Of a stretch of 64,000 nucleotides of DNA, positions 30,364 to 38,392 are shown one piece after another. The notes beneath the pieces were generated by a model. The model was not told the origin of the DNA. It saw only the letters and a program-made list of their open reading frames with translations, and did not search any database. Where the stretch lies: contig NZ_VFNL01000001.1 of the NCBI RefSeq assembly GCF_006715565.1, forward strand, positions 310,001-374,000, read 5' to 3'. Source of the stretch: Microbacterium sp. SLBN-154. GTDB lineage: Bacteria > Actinomycetota > Actinomycetes > Actinomycetales > Microbacteriaceae. Position numbers and translations under genes: made by a program. Position 1 is the stretch's first letter; the number at the start of each line of letters is the position of its first letter.

Positions 30364-31694
30364 GTCAACCGCCACCACTGCGTGGGCGGCTCGATGTCGC
30401 CCTCGATGACGACGTCGACCGTCTCGGTCCGCGGCCCGGCGGTCCAGGTGATCGAGCCGATAACCTCGCCGTCGGTGTAGGTCTCGGGCGTGCGGATGTC
30501 GGAGGTCACCGCGATCGGGGTGTCCGACCAGGTGCGGATGTCGGCTGCCGACGCCGTCACCACGCGCGCCGCCCCACCCCACGGGGCCGTGACGTCTCCG
30601 AGTGTCTGACCGGCGGTCACCAGCGGCACGTCGTGGAAGCCCTCCTGGATGCTGCCGAGCAGCCGCAGCACGTCGCCGTTGACCGCGTCGCGGGATTCGC
30701 CCCCAAGCATCACGCCGACGACCGCGAGGGGCGTGCCCACGCCGACGTCGAGCCGTGAGGTGTAGAGGAATGCGAACGTGCCGGGGCCGAGGTTGCCGGT
30801 CTTGAGCCCGCTGATGCCGGCCGTGCCGAGCAGGCCGTTGGTGTTGTTGACGATGCCGGCGCTGCCGATCGTCGCCGATGGGGTGTCGACGATCCCCGCG
30901 ATGTCGGGATGCGCCGCGGCGATGCGCCCGAGCGCGATGAGGTCTGCGGGAGTGCTGGTGTTGCGCGGGCTGATGCCGGTCGGGTCGACCACGGTGGTCT
31001 GGGCGAGGCCATGGCCGTCGAGCCAGGCGCGGGCCGCCGCGACGAAGCCGGCCCGTGACCCGAAGGCCCACGTCGAGACCGCGTCGGCGTAGTTGCTGGC
31101 CGACGGGATGAGCATCGTCGCGAGCGCGCCGCGGAGCGACATCGAACTGCCCGCCGGCATCGGCGCGATCGTGACGTTCTGCACGTAGTAGGCGTCGTAG
31201 AGGTCCTCGTCGGCGTCGTCGAACCACAGGGTCGGACCCTGGTCCTCCGGGCTCGCGAGAGGGTGGGCGTCGAGCACGACGAGCGCGGTGACGAGCTTGG
31301 TGATGCTCGCCATCGCCGCCGGCTCCTGTGGACCGGAGGTCGTCCAAATGCCCGCCGCCTCCGCGCCGAGGTAGGCGTCGGCGCCGGCGACGCTGATCGC
31401 CGACGACCCCTGGGCGGGGAGCGAGAGCGTCGCGGGGGCGGTGATGGGGGCGGCCGGTTCGGTGTACGTCGCCTCGGGGGCGGGAAGCGGGGCGGTCAGC
31501 GCCCAGGTGACGTAGGCCGATGGCGCGCCGATCACCAGGGCGAGGACCACCGCGATGACCGTCCAGCCGATCCAGCGGCGCCTCCGCCGTCGCCGGGGAT
31601 CGATATCGTCACCTCTCACGGGCGCCCCCGGGGCGTCGCGCATGAGGGCGTCGAAGTCGGCGAAACCGCCCCGCTCGTCCAGCTCCGTCGTCAC
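30339..31694 (-). CDS. Membrane-anchored D-alanyl-D-alanine carboxypeptidase (S11, PBP5-like)
   Basis: This protein trims the terminal D-Ala of peptidoglycan stem peptides outside the membrane. It has 451 residues. A cytoplasmic Arg-rich stretch (33-40) precedes one transmembrane helix (about 41-66). The catalytic SITK motif gives Ser130 and Lys133. SASN at 198-201 occupies the SxN position, and GLKTGNLG is the KTG motif. The S-A-S spacing at the second motif is slightly unlike the textbook SxN. The gene sits, reversed, inside an otherwise continuous ECF transporter cassette, overlapping the S gene tail by 25 bp. Confidence 0.9.
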   Translation of the reverse strand: MTTELDERGGFADFDALMRDAPGAPVRGDDIDPRRRRRRRWIGWTVIAVVLALVIGAPSAYVTWALTAPLPAPEATYTEPAAPITAPATLSLPAQGSSAISVAGADAYLGAEAAGIWTTSGPQEPAAMASITKLVTALVVLDAHPLASPEDQGPTLWFDDADEDLYDAYYVQNVTIAPMPAGSSMSLRGALATMLIPSASNYADAVSTWAFGSRAGFVAAARAWLDGHGLAQTTVVDPTGISPRNTSTPADLIALGRIAAAHPDIAGIVDTPSATIGSAGIVNNTNGLLGTAGISGLKTGNLGPGTFAFLYTSRLDVGVGTPLAVVGVMLGGESRDAVNGDVLRLLGSIQEGFHDVPLVTAGQTLGDVTAPWGGAARVVTASAADIRTWSDTPIAVTSDIRTPETYTDGEVIGSITWTAGPRTETVDVVIEGDIEPPTQWWRLTHPAELGG

Positions 31695-31772
31695 CGCTCC
31701 CCCTCCGGCCCCTCATGCTTACCTCGTCGCGCGGGAAAGCGCGAGGCCCGAGCCGGAGTCGAGTGGTGTCGC

Positions 31773-31858
31773 GTCCCGAACTCCTGCAGATTCGGCGCGC
31801 ACCGCCCCGATCCGGGGAGGCTGGCCGCGCGGCGCGCGAAACGGCAGGAGTTCGGGAC
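31773..31858. repeat. 15-bp perfect inverted repeat with 56-nt interior
   Basis: GTCCCGAACTCCTGC (31773-31787) and GCAGGAGTTCGGGAC (31844-31858) are exact reverse complements. The right arm is preceded by GCGCGCGAAACG. It sits in the 272-bp divergent gap between the carboxypeptidase and the ECF ATPase. The rest of the gap holds the ATPase promoter; no gene is seen there. Confidence 0.8.
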
Positions 31859-31924
31859 ACGGCGAGGCGGCGCCGGCGCCGTGCGGCTGGGCTCGACGTC
31901 GAGAGACCGCCCGGCCGAGGGAGG

Positions 31925-31943
31925 TTAGGGCAGGCTAAGTTGG
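31925..31943 (+). promoter_or_regulatory. DtxR/IdeR-like iron box at the ECF ATPase promoter
   Basis: TTAGGGCAGGCTAAGTTGG matches the 19-bp DtxR consensus at 13 positions, including TTAGG and AGGCTAA. It overlaps a plausible -10 (TAAGTT, 31936-31941) 25 bp before the ATG at 31967. This is where a metal-dependent repressor would block transcription. It is a pattern match only. Confidence 0.45.
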
Positions 31944-31966
31944 GGGTACCGAGCCATCGAGGACCC

Positions 31967-33994
31967 ATGCCCGCCCATCCCCGCGACCACGCCGCCCCGC
32001 GCACGGCTCGGGACGACGCTCCGCGGCTTCTCCGCGCACGGCAGGTCGCGATCACGCACGAGGGGGCACAGGCCGCAACCCCTGCCTCCGCGACCCTCGA
32101 CGTCGCACCGGGTGAGGTAGTGCTGCTTCTCGGGCCCAGCGGTTCGGGCAAGTCGACGCTCACCCTGGCGCTGAACGGTCTCATCCCGCAGGCGATCCCC
32201 GCCGCGGTCGTCGGCGACCTCGAGGTCGCCGGCCTCGACGTCGGCGCCACCCCCGTGGCGACCCTGAGCACGCGGGTGGGGATGGTCTTCCAGGACCCCG
32301 ACGCCCAGCTCGTCACCGGCACGCTCCTCGACGAGGTCGCCTTCGGCCCCGAGAACCTGCGGCTCCCGGTCGGCGAGGTGCTCGGGCGCGCCGAAGCGGC
32401 GCTCCGCCGGGTGGGGCTCTGGGAACGGCGCCGCGAGAACCCCGACCGGCTCTCCGGTGGCGGCCGGCAGCGCCTGGCGATCGCCTGCGCCCTCGCGCTC
32501 GGGTCGCCGCTCCTCGTCCTCGACGAGCCGACCGCGAACCTCGACCCGCGCGGCATCGAGGAGGTCTATGCCGCGCTCGCCGACATCGTCGCCGCGGGCG
32601 ATCGCGCGATCCTTCTCGTCGAGCACGATCTCGACGCCGCGGTCGGCCTCGTCGACCGGGTCGTCGTCCTCGATGCCGACGGGCAGCTGTTCGCGGACGG
32701 TTCGACCGACGACGTGCTGCGCGCCCGCGCCGAAGAGCTCCACGCGATGGGCGTGTGGCTCCCGGTGTCGACCCTCGCCGCGCTGCGGCTGCGCTCCGCG
32801 GGGTACCTCCTCGATCGGCTTCCCCTGACGCCCGCCGAACTCACCGACGCCCTCGACGCCGCACCCTCCCCCCTTCCCGCCTCCTCCCCCCTCCCCACCT
32901 CCTCCCCCCTCCCTACCGCCTCCCCCCTCCCCACCTCCTCCCCCCTCCCCACCTCCTCCCCCCTCCCTACCGCCTCCCCCCTCCCCACCTCCTCCCCCCT
33001 CCCCACCTCCTCCCCCCTCTCGACCTCCTCCCCCCTTCCCGCCTCCTCCCCCCGTCAGACGCGGGCGATCGGTCCAAACGCGGACGATTCGGGGCGAAAC
33101 GTCCGCGTCTCGGCCGAATCTCCTCGCCTCGACCGCGCGCTCCGCACAGCCGGCGCGCTCCGCGCGCGCGCCACGGAAGCACCCGCAGCCGCCCCCGCCG
33201 TCACAGTGCGCGAACTGACCATCCGACGCGGAGGCAGCGAGATCCTCCACGGCGTCGACCTCGACATCGCCACGGGCGAGTTCATCGCGATCGTCGGCGC
33301 CAACGGCGCCGGCAAGACCACGCTCCTGCAGGCGATCGCGGGCGTCATCCGTCCCCCGAAGGGCAGCGTCACCGTGGGGGGGACGGATGTCGCACGCGCC
33401 GACATCCGCACCCTCGCGCGCCGGGTGGGCTTCGTCTTCCAGAACCCCGAGCACCAGTTCATCACCCACACCGTGTTCGACGAGGTCGCCCATGGGCTGC
33501 GCCTTCAGCGACTCCCCGACGACGAGATCCGTGCGCGGACGGCCGAGATCCTCGCGCGCTTCGGCCTGTCCGACAAAGCCGCCACCCACCCGTTCCTCCT
33601 CTCGGGCGGCCAGAAGCGCCGCCTGTCGGTCGGCACCGCGCTCGTGACGGGTGCGCCGGTGCTCGCCCTCGACGAGCCGACGTTCGGGCAGGACCGCGCC
33701 CGGGCCGACGAGCTCCTCGCTCTCCTGGGCGACCTGAACGCCTCCGGCACCACGGTCCTCGTCGTCTCGCATGACATGCAGCTCGTCGCCGAGCACGCCC
33801 ACCGGGTCGTGGTGGTCGACGACGGACGCATCCGCGCCGAAGGCGCGCCGGCCGACATCCTCTCCGACCTCGCGCTGCTCGAGTCCACGGGCCTGGCCGC
33901 GCCACCGCTCGCCCGAGCGATGACGGCGCTCAAGCGGCATCCGTCCCTCCGCCGGGTCACCCGCCTGGCCGACCTTCCCGGCGGTGCGCCGTGA
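31967..33994 (+). CDS. ECF transporter ATPase, two ABC domains fused (YkoD-like)
   Basis: This 675-residue energy-coupling ATPase is two EcfA domains in one chain. NBD1 has GPSGSGKST at 56-64, the unusual signature LSGGGRQRL, and VLDEPTANLDP. NBD2 has GANGAGKTT near 444, LSGGQKRRLS, then ALDEPTFGQDR. Between them (about 300-385) is a low-complexity linker of ten SPLPTS/SPLPTA hexapeptides. LSGGG instead of LSGGQ in NBD1 suggests unequal halves. The ATG at 31967 follows GAGGA. The stop overlaps the T-component start (GTGA). It acts at the inner membrane with the T and S subunits. Confidence 0.9.
   Translation: MPAHPRDHAAPRTARDDAPRLLRARQVAITHEGAQAATPASATLDVAPGEVVLLLGPSGSGKSTLTLALNGLIPQAIPAAVVGDLEVAGLDVGATPVATLSTRVGMVFQDPDAQLVTGTLLDEVAFGPENLRLPVGEVLGRAEAALRRVGLWERRRENPDRLSGGGRQRLAIACALALGSPLLVLDEPTANLDPRGIEEVYAALADIVAAGDRAILLVEHDLDAAVGLVDRVVVLDADGQLFADGSTDDVLRARAEELHAMGVWLPVSTLAALRLRSAGYLLDRLPLTPAELTDALDAAPSPLPASSPLPTSSPLPTASPLPTSSPLPTSSPLPTASPLPTSSPLPTSSPLSTSSPLPASSPRQTRAIGPNADDSGRNVRVSAESPRLDRALRTAGALRARATEAPAAAPAVTVRELTIRRGGSEILHGVDLDIATGEFIAIVGANGAGKTTLLQAIAGVIRPPKGSVTVGGTDVARADIRTLARRVGFVFQNPEHQFITHTVFDEVAHGLRLQRLPDDEIRARTAEILARFGLSDKAATHPFLLSGGQKRRLSVGTALVTGAPVLALDEPTFGQDRARADELLALLGDLNASGTTVLVVSHDMQLVAEHAHRVVVVDDGRIRAEGAPADILSDLALLESTGLAAPPLARAMTALKRHPSLRRVTRLADLPGGAP
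32869..33054 (+). repeat. 18-bp tandem repeat and near-pure pyrimidine tract inside the ATPase gene
   Basis: About 185 bp of almost uninterrupted C/T on the plus strand is built from repeats of TCCCCCCTCCCCACCTCC, encoding SPLPTS-like hexapeptides (ten units). Purines are limited to a few A or G positions. Such mirror-symmetric polypurine/polypyrimidine DNA can adopt triplex structures and is prone to slippage. Confidence 0.85.
33078..33108. repeat. Hairpin within the ATPase linker coding region
   Basis: ACGCGGACG (33078-33086) and CGTCCGCGT (33100-33108) form a 9-bp perfect stem around ATTCGGGGCGAAA. The loop ends in CGAAA like the hairpins near 31850 and in the 25 kb array. Confidence 0.6.
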
Positions 33995-34830
33995 CGGTCA
34001 CCGGCCCGGTCACCGCGGCGCAGGCGACCCGCGGCCGGTTCGACCCGTACGCCGAGCGAGTCGAGGCGTCACCGCTGCGCTTCCTGTACGGCATCAATCC
34101 GCTCGCCACGCTGATCGCGCCAGCGCCGGCCATGCTGGGGCTGGTGTTCGTCAGGGATGCCGCCACCCCGGCCGCCTTCCTGGCGCTGGCGTACGCGGTG
34201 CTGCTCGTGGGGGTGCGCTTCACGCCGCGTCTCGTCGGCTTCCTCCTCGCCATCCCCGCCTTCGCCGCGGTGCTGGCGCTCAGCTTCGCCCTCTGGACCG
34301 ACCCCGAGCGCGTCGACCAGAGCGTCACGGTCTGGTCGATCGGCGACTGGACCCTCTACGGCGGCGCCCTCGAGGTGGGGGCGGCCACCGGCATCCGGAT
34401 CGCCGCCATCGTCTCGCTCGCCCTCATCGCCGGACTGTCGGTCACCGGCCCCGACCTCGTCCGCGCGATGGTGCAGCAGCTGCGGGTGCCGTACCGCATC
34501 GGGTACACCGCGCTGGCGGCGTTCCGGTTCGTACCCCGGTTCGGCTACGAACTCGAGGTGATCCGCCAGGCGCACCGGGTGCGCGGCGCGCACGGCGGGC
34601 GGGGGCCGTTCGCCGCGGCCCGCCGGTGGATCGGGTACATCGTGCCGCTCCTGGCCGGCGCGATCCGGCACGCCGAGCGGGTGGCGCTCGCGATGGACTC
34701 CCGCGCCTTCGGCGCCTACCCCGACCGCACCGAGCGGCACCTCGTGCCGTGGCGGGCGCGCGACACGGTCTTCACGCTGGCGTTCTGGATCGTCAGCGCG
34801 GCACTCTTCGCCCTGCCGTTGCCCCGCTGA
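33991..34830 (+). CDS. ECF transporter transmembrane (T) component, YkoC-like
   Basis: This 279-residue integral membrane protein has about five hydrophobic segments between residues 40 and 275. It links the ATPases to the S component. The cytoplasmic coupling helices carry the EcfT signatures: RQAHRVRGAHGG near 192-203 and MDSRAFGAYPDRT near 232-244. The GTG at 33991 overlaps the ATPase stop, giving translational coupling and a matched ratio. Family assignment is firm; the transported compound is not known. Confidence 0.88.
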   Translation: MTVTGPVTAAQATRGRFDPYAERVEASPLRFLYGINPLATLIAPAPAMLGLVFVRDAATPAAFLALAYAVLLVGVRFTPRLVGFLLAIPAFAAVLALSFALWTDPERVDQSVTVWSIGDWTLYGGALEVGAATGIRIAAIVSLALIAGLSVTGPDLVRAMVQQLRVPYRIGYTALAAFRFVPRFGYELEVIRQAHRVRGAHGGRGPFAAARRWIGYIVPLLAGAIRHAERVALAMDSRAFGAYPDRTERHLVPWRARDTVFTLAFWIVSAALFALPLPR

Positions 34831-34892
34831 CGCGCCCGCCGCCGCCGCGCCGCGGAGGGCGCCCGAAGTTCGAAAACCCCGGATGCCGCCCC

Positions 34893-36056
34893 TCAGCGCT
34901 TGCCGGCGAGCTGACGCCCCACGATCTCGCGCATGATCTCGTTCGTGCCGCCGTAGATGCGGTGCACGCGCGCGTCGAGGAACGCCCGGGCGATCGGGTA
35001 CTCGGTGATGTAGCCGTACCCGCCGTGCAGCTGCACGCAGGCGTCGAGCACGTCCCACTCGCGCTCGGTCGCCCAGAACTTCACCTTCGCGGCCTCTTCG
35101 GCGCTGAGCTTGCCGTCGCGGTACGCCAGCAGGGCACGGTCGATGTAGGCCCACAGCGCGTCGACGGTGGTGGCGACATCCGCCATCTGGAAGCGGGAGT
35201 TCTGGAAGTCGATGATCCGCTGCCCGAACGCCTCGCGGCTGCGGGTGTAGTCGAGGGTCCAGTCCAGCGCCGCCTGCGCGGCCGCCGCCCCTGCGACGCC
35301 GATCGACAGGCGCTCGAGCGGCAGGTTCATCATCAGCTGGATGAAGCCCTGCCCCTCCTTGCCGCTGATGAGGTTCTCCTCGGGCACGAACACATCGGTG
35401 AACGACAGCTCGGCGGTGTCGTGGCCGTGGAAGCCCATCTTCTGCAGCTTCTTGCCGTGGTCGAAGCCCTCCGACGAGGTCTCGATCAGCAGCAGGCTGA
35501 ACGCCTCGGGGCGATTGCCCTCCCCCGTCTTGACGAAGGTGACCACCACGTCGGCGCTCGCACCGCTCGAGATGAACGTCTTCGCCCCGTTGACGACGTA
35601 CCCGCCGTCGACCTTCTTCGCGGTGGTGGAGATGCCGCGCAGGTCGCTGCCGGCGCCCGGCTCGCTCATCGCGAGCGCGCCGATGATCTCGCCCGTGGCC
35701 ATGCCCGGCAGCCACTTCTGCTTCTGCGCGTCGGTGCCCATGTGCACGAGGTACGGCACGGCGAGGTCGTCCTGGATGCCCAGAGCCCCCGCCAGCGACC
35801 CGGCACCGGCAGCGATGACCTCTTCGTTGACGATCGCGCGGAAACGGTAGTCCTGCAGCATCCCGGCGCCGCCGTACTCCTCGGGGACCGAGAGTCCCAT
35901 CACGCCGGCGTCGCCCGCGGCGCGCAGCGTCTCGCGATCGATCTGCCCGTCGGCATCCCACTTCTCCCGCTTGTCGTTCGTGACGTAGCGCTTGCAGAAC
36001 TCCTTGACGACGTCGCGGAACGCCTCGTGGTCCTCGTCGTAGATGTCGCGCTCCAT
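34893..36056 (-). CDS. Acyl-CoA dehydrogenase
   Basis: This FAD enzyme catalyses alpha,beta-dehydrogenation of acyl-CoA. It has 387 residues, the standard length. LAMSEPGAGSDLRGISTTA is the first acyl-CoA dehydrogenase signature. QLHGGYGYITEYPIARAFLDAR followed by RIYGGTNEIMREIVGR is the C-terminal signature with the flavin contacts. The ATG at 36056 is chosen over an in-frame ATG 78 nt upstream because GGGAGG lies 7 nt before it and the length fits the family. Chain-length specificity cannot be read. It is not linked to other beta-oxidation genes here. Confidence 0.94.
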   Translation of the reverse strand: MERDIYDEDHEAFRDVVKEFCKRYVTNDKREKWDADGQIDRETLRAAGDAGVMGLSVPEEYGGAGMLQDYRFRAIVNEEVIAAGAGSLAGALGIQDDLAVPYLVHMGTDAQKQKWLPGMATGEIIGALAMSEPGAGSDLRGISTTAKKVDGGYVVNGAKTFISSGASADVVVTFVKTGEGNRPEAFSLLLIETSSEGFDHGKKLQKMGFHGHDTAELSFTDVFVPEENLISGKEGQGFIQLMMNLPLERLSIGVAGAAAAQAALDWTLDYTRSREAFGQRIIDFQNSRFQMADVATTVDALWAYIDRALLAYRDGKLSAEEAAKVKFWATEREWDVLDACVQLHGGYGYITEYPIARAFLDARVHRIYGGTNEIMREIVGRQLAGKR

Positions 36057-36169
36057 GAGCGGGCCTCCCATTCTCGTCTTCGAGTGCGGGTCACGCCGAC
36101 CCTCAGTGTCACGAGCAAGGGTACTCAGTTTCATGGCAGAGCGGATGCCGCGGTCCGGCCGACGACGGA

Positions 36170-36202
36170 CGAGTGCCCCGCGTCCAGGCCGCGGGGCACT
36201 CG
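36170..36202. terminator. Stem-loop terminator after the rhodopsin gene
   Basis: CGAGTGCCCCGCG (36170-36182) and CGCGGGGCACTCG (36190-36202) form a 13-bp perfect stem with a 7-nt loop, 20 bp beyond the rhodopsin stop. There is no T-tract. Confidence 0.7.
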
Positions 36203-36221
36203 GGCGGTGAAGGTCAGCGGA

Positions 36222-36968
36222 TCAGAGCCTGCCCCCCGGGCTGGCATCGACGACGTCGACGCTGCTCTTCTTCGCCGCACGGACGGCGACGAGACCGAAC
36301 CCGACCTTGTTGAGCACGTCGGCGATGACGTAGATCACCGCGGCGATGCTGATCGCGACGGCGGCGTCACCCCCGCCGAGCTCGATGAACTCCTGGATGG
36401 CGGTGCCGAGCGGGTAGATCGACCACCCGATGACCACGAACAGCCGCATCACCTGCACGGCGCCGCGCACGTGGGCCGGAGCGCCCGCGGGAACCTTGAC
36501 GGTGAAGATCAGGTACACGATGTACAGCCACGCCAGCACCGAGATGATGAAGAAGATCCAGTTCGGCGCCGATCCGGGAACGCCGATCTCGCCGAGGTAG
36601 CCGAACACGATCATGATGATGTCGGCGACGATGAGCTGCGCCACGAAACCGCGACGCACCGCGCCGGCGATCGCGAGGATGAGGCCGAACTCCACCAGCA
36701 GGAGCGGGGTGGTGATGAGCCAGTCGATGTAGCGGAGCGGCAGGGTCGCATCGACCTCCGCCGCCGTGATGTCGCCGCCAGGGAACTGCACGACGTCCTT
36801 CATCACGTAGTAGAGGATCGCGGCGACGAGGGTGATGACCGCGGCGTAGCTCGCCACGGATCTGTACTCGGGTTTGAGGTCGTTCCGCTCCATGAAGAAC
36901 CAGAACGTGCCGGCCGCCATGGCGACGAAACCGAGCATGAAGAACGACTGCACGATGGAGAAATCCAT
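36222..36968 (-). CDS. Light-driven proton-pumping rhodopsin (proteorhodopsin/xanthorhodopsin-like)
   Basis: This protein has 248 residues and seven hydrophobic helices. Helix C reads LRYIDWLITTPLLLVEF, so the pump positions are D82 (acceptor), T86 and E93 (donor): the DTE motif of outward proton pumps. The spectral tuning position eight residues after D82 is Leu90, as in green-absorbing forms. Helix G has D217 and the retinal Lys221 in IADVLNKVGFG. The ATG at 36968 is chosen because AGGGAG precedes it by about 7 nt and MDFSIVQSF begins helix A; a longer in-frame start exists at 37013. A minus-strand TAGCCT at 37067-37062 may be the -10. No retinal-forming dioxygenase or carotenoid gene lies in the window. 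Confidence 0.95.
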   Translation of the reverse strand: MDFSIVQSFFMLGFVAMAAGTFWFFMERNDLKPEYRSVASYAAVITLVAAILYYVMKDVVQFPGGDITAAEVDATLPLRYIDWLITTPLLLVEFGLILAIAGAVRRGFVAQLIVADIIMIVFGYLGEIGVPGSAPNWIFFIISVLAWLYIVYLIFTVKVPAGAPAHVRGAVQVMRLFVVIGWSIYPLGTAIQEFIELGGGDAAVAISIAAVIYVIADVLNKVGFGLVAVRAAKKSSVDVVDASPGGRL

Positions 36969-37131
36969 GACCACTCCCTGAGACAACGGCGGCGGGGAAG
37001 CCGAAGGGCTCAACGTCGGTGTCAGCCGGTGCTGAGAGGCGTCGGGGTGGCGCCTGTGATCAGGCTAGAACCGCGATTTGACATCGGGGCCGAACCGTAG
37101 TAGAGGTCTCTCGATCGCGAGGAATCGCGTG

Positions 37132-38283
37132 CTAACCGTAGGTGGGAGCGGCCGGCAGGCCGAAGAACTCCTCTAAAGTGGTGAAGTTGCCTTCGTGCAT
37201 CGCTCGCGCGATGTCGGGGCCGACATAGCGAAGGTGCCAGGGCTCGGGCGCGTAACCCGTGACATCCGTCCGCCCCTCCTGATACCGGACGATCCAGCCG
37301 AACTCCCACGCGTGCTGGGCGACCCAGGCCCCCTGCGGCGTGGCGGCGAGGTCGTCGAGGGTGCCGCAGGCCCCATCCGCACACGGCACGACGTCGGCGG
37401 CGAGACCCGACTGGTGCTCGCTGTGACCGGGCCGGGCGCTGACGAGGTCGGCACCCTCCACACCGCGATCGGCGACCTGCACGCCGTACGAGGTCTGCTG
37501 CGTGGTGTACGACCGGAAGGCGCTCTGCAGCCCGATCTCGCCCACGCCGGCGGCAGCCGCCGCCGACACCATCGCCGTGAGCGCCGCGGCCGCGTCGGGG
37601 GCCAAGGCTCCTTCACCGAGGTTGCGCACCCCCTCGGGGAAGACGACCGAGCCGGGGGCCCAATCGATCGGGGCGAACGGACGGATCTTGTTGACCACCA
37701 CCCAGCTGAGGTTCGGGTCGTCGAGGCGCAGGCATGGCGCGGTGCCGGCGACGACTGCATCTCGGAATGGCCCGATGCCGCCGACAGCGGAGATCACCGC
37801 AGCCTCGTCCTGCACGGCGAGCGCGGAGGTCACCGCGGGGTCGGCGCACAGATCCTGTCCGGCGACCTGCTGCTCGACGACAGGGAGGTCGGTGGCCGGC
37901 ACCGGCGCGAGAGGCGGCGGGGTGGGTGCCGCGGTCGCCGGGGCGATGAACGCACTGAGCGGGGCGGGAGGTGCGGATGCCTCGGGCTCGGCGGCCGCAG
38001 GGGGCGGGGCGTCAGGAGCAAGGCCGGCGACCGCAGCGGTGACGCTGGCGCTCGAGCCGAACACGAACGCCGCCACGAGAGCCGTCGTCACGGGCACCGA
38101 CGGCCAGCGACGGTGGCGCTTTCGCGCGTGTCGCGCCAGGGGGACCCCCGGGCCGCCGAGCGAGGACCCCCGCCGCGCCGGCGCTGCCTCGTCGCCCGCC
38201 GTGCGCGCAGCATCATGCGCCCGGGCGCGCTCTCTGGCTTCGCGACGGGTGAGGGGAGGGGTGTGAGGAGGGGGCGCCTGCAC
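37132..38283 (-). CDS. VanY-type D-alanyl-D-alanine carboxypeptidase (peptidase M15B)
   Basis: This zinc peptidase acts on peptidoglycan stem peptides. It has 383 residues. An Arg/Ala-rich cytoplasmic start and one transmembrane helix (about 64-87) are followed by a Pro/Ala linker (90-130) and the catalytic domain. SARPGHSEHQSGLAADV at 282-298 provides His290 and Asp297, and EPWHLRYVG provides His350 with catalytic Glu347. The GTG at 38283 has GAGGG immediately upstream; the frame stays open for about 100 codons further, so the start is uncertain. It is the second cell-wall carboxypeptidase in the window. Confidence 0.9.
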   Translation of the reverse strand: MQAPPPHTPPLTRREARERARAHDAARTAGDEAAPARRGSSLGGPGVPLARHARKRHRRWPSVPVTTALVAAFVFGSSASVTAAVAGLAPDAPPPAAAEPEASAPPAPLSAFIAPATAAPTPPPLAPVPATDLPVVEQQVAGQDLCADPAVTSALAVQDEAAVISAVGGIGPFRDAVVAGTAPCLRLDDPNLSWVVVNKIRPFAPIDWAPGSVVFPEGVRNLGEGALAPDAAAALTAMVSAAAAAGVGEIGLQSAFRSYTTQQTSYGVQVADRGVEGADLVSARPGHSEHQSGLAADVVPCADGACGTLDDLAATPQGAWVAQHAWEFGWIVRYQEGRTDVTGYAPEPWHLRYVGPDIARAMHEGNFTTLEEFFGLPAAPTYG

Positions 38284-38392
38284 CCCCTCATTCTTCCCGC
38301 ATGTGCGCCCGGTGGCCAGCCCGGCCGGGTCGTCTTCGATTATCGGTCGGTGGGATCTTGACAGAGTTTCGAAGACGTGTTCCCCTGGAAGC

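Noticed and set aside
31695..31966. TPP riboswitch upstream of the ECF ATPase
   Set aside because: No CUGAGA-type element or the matching downstream TPP core could be found by eye; the gap holds an inverted repeat and an iron-box-like promoter instead.
38303..38392. Longer N-terminus for the radical SAM protein
   Set aside because: The extra codons run through the TTGACA promoter element, and the family begins near MRWQGQ with GGAAG just upstream.
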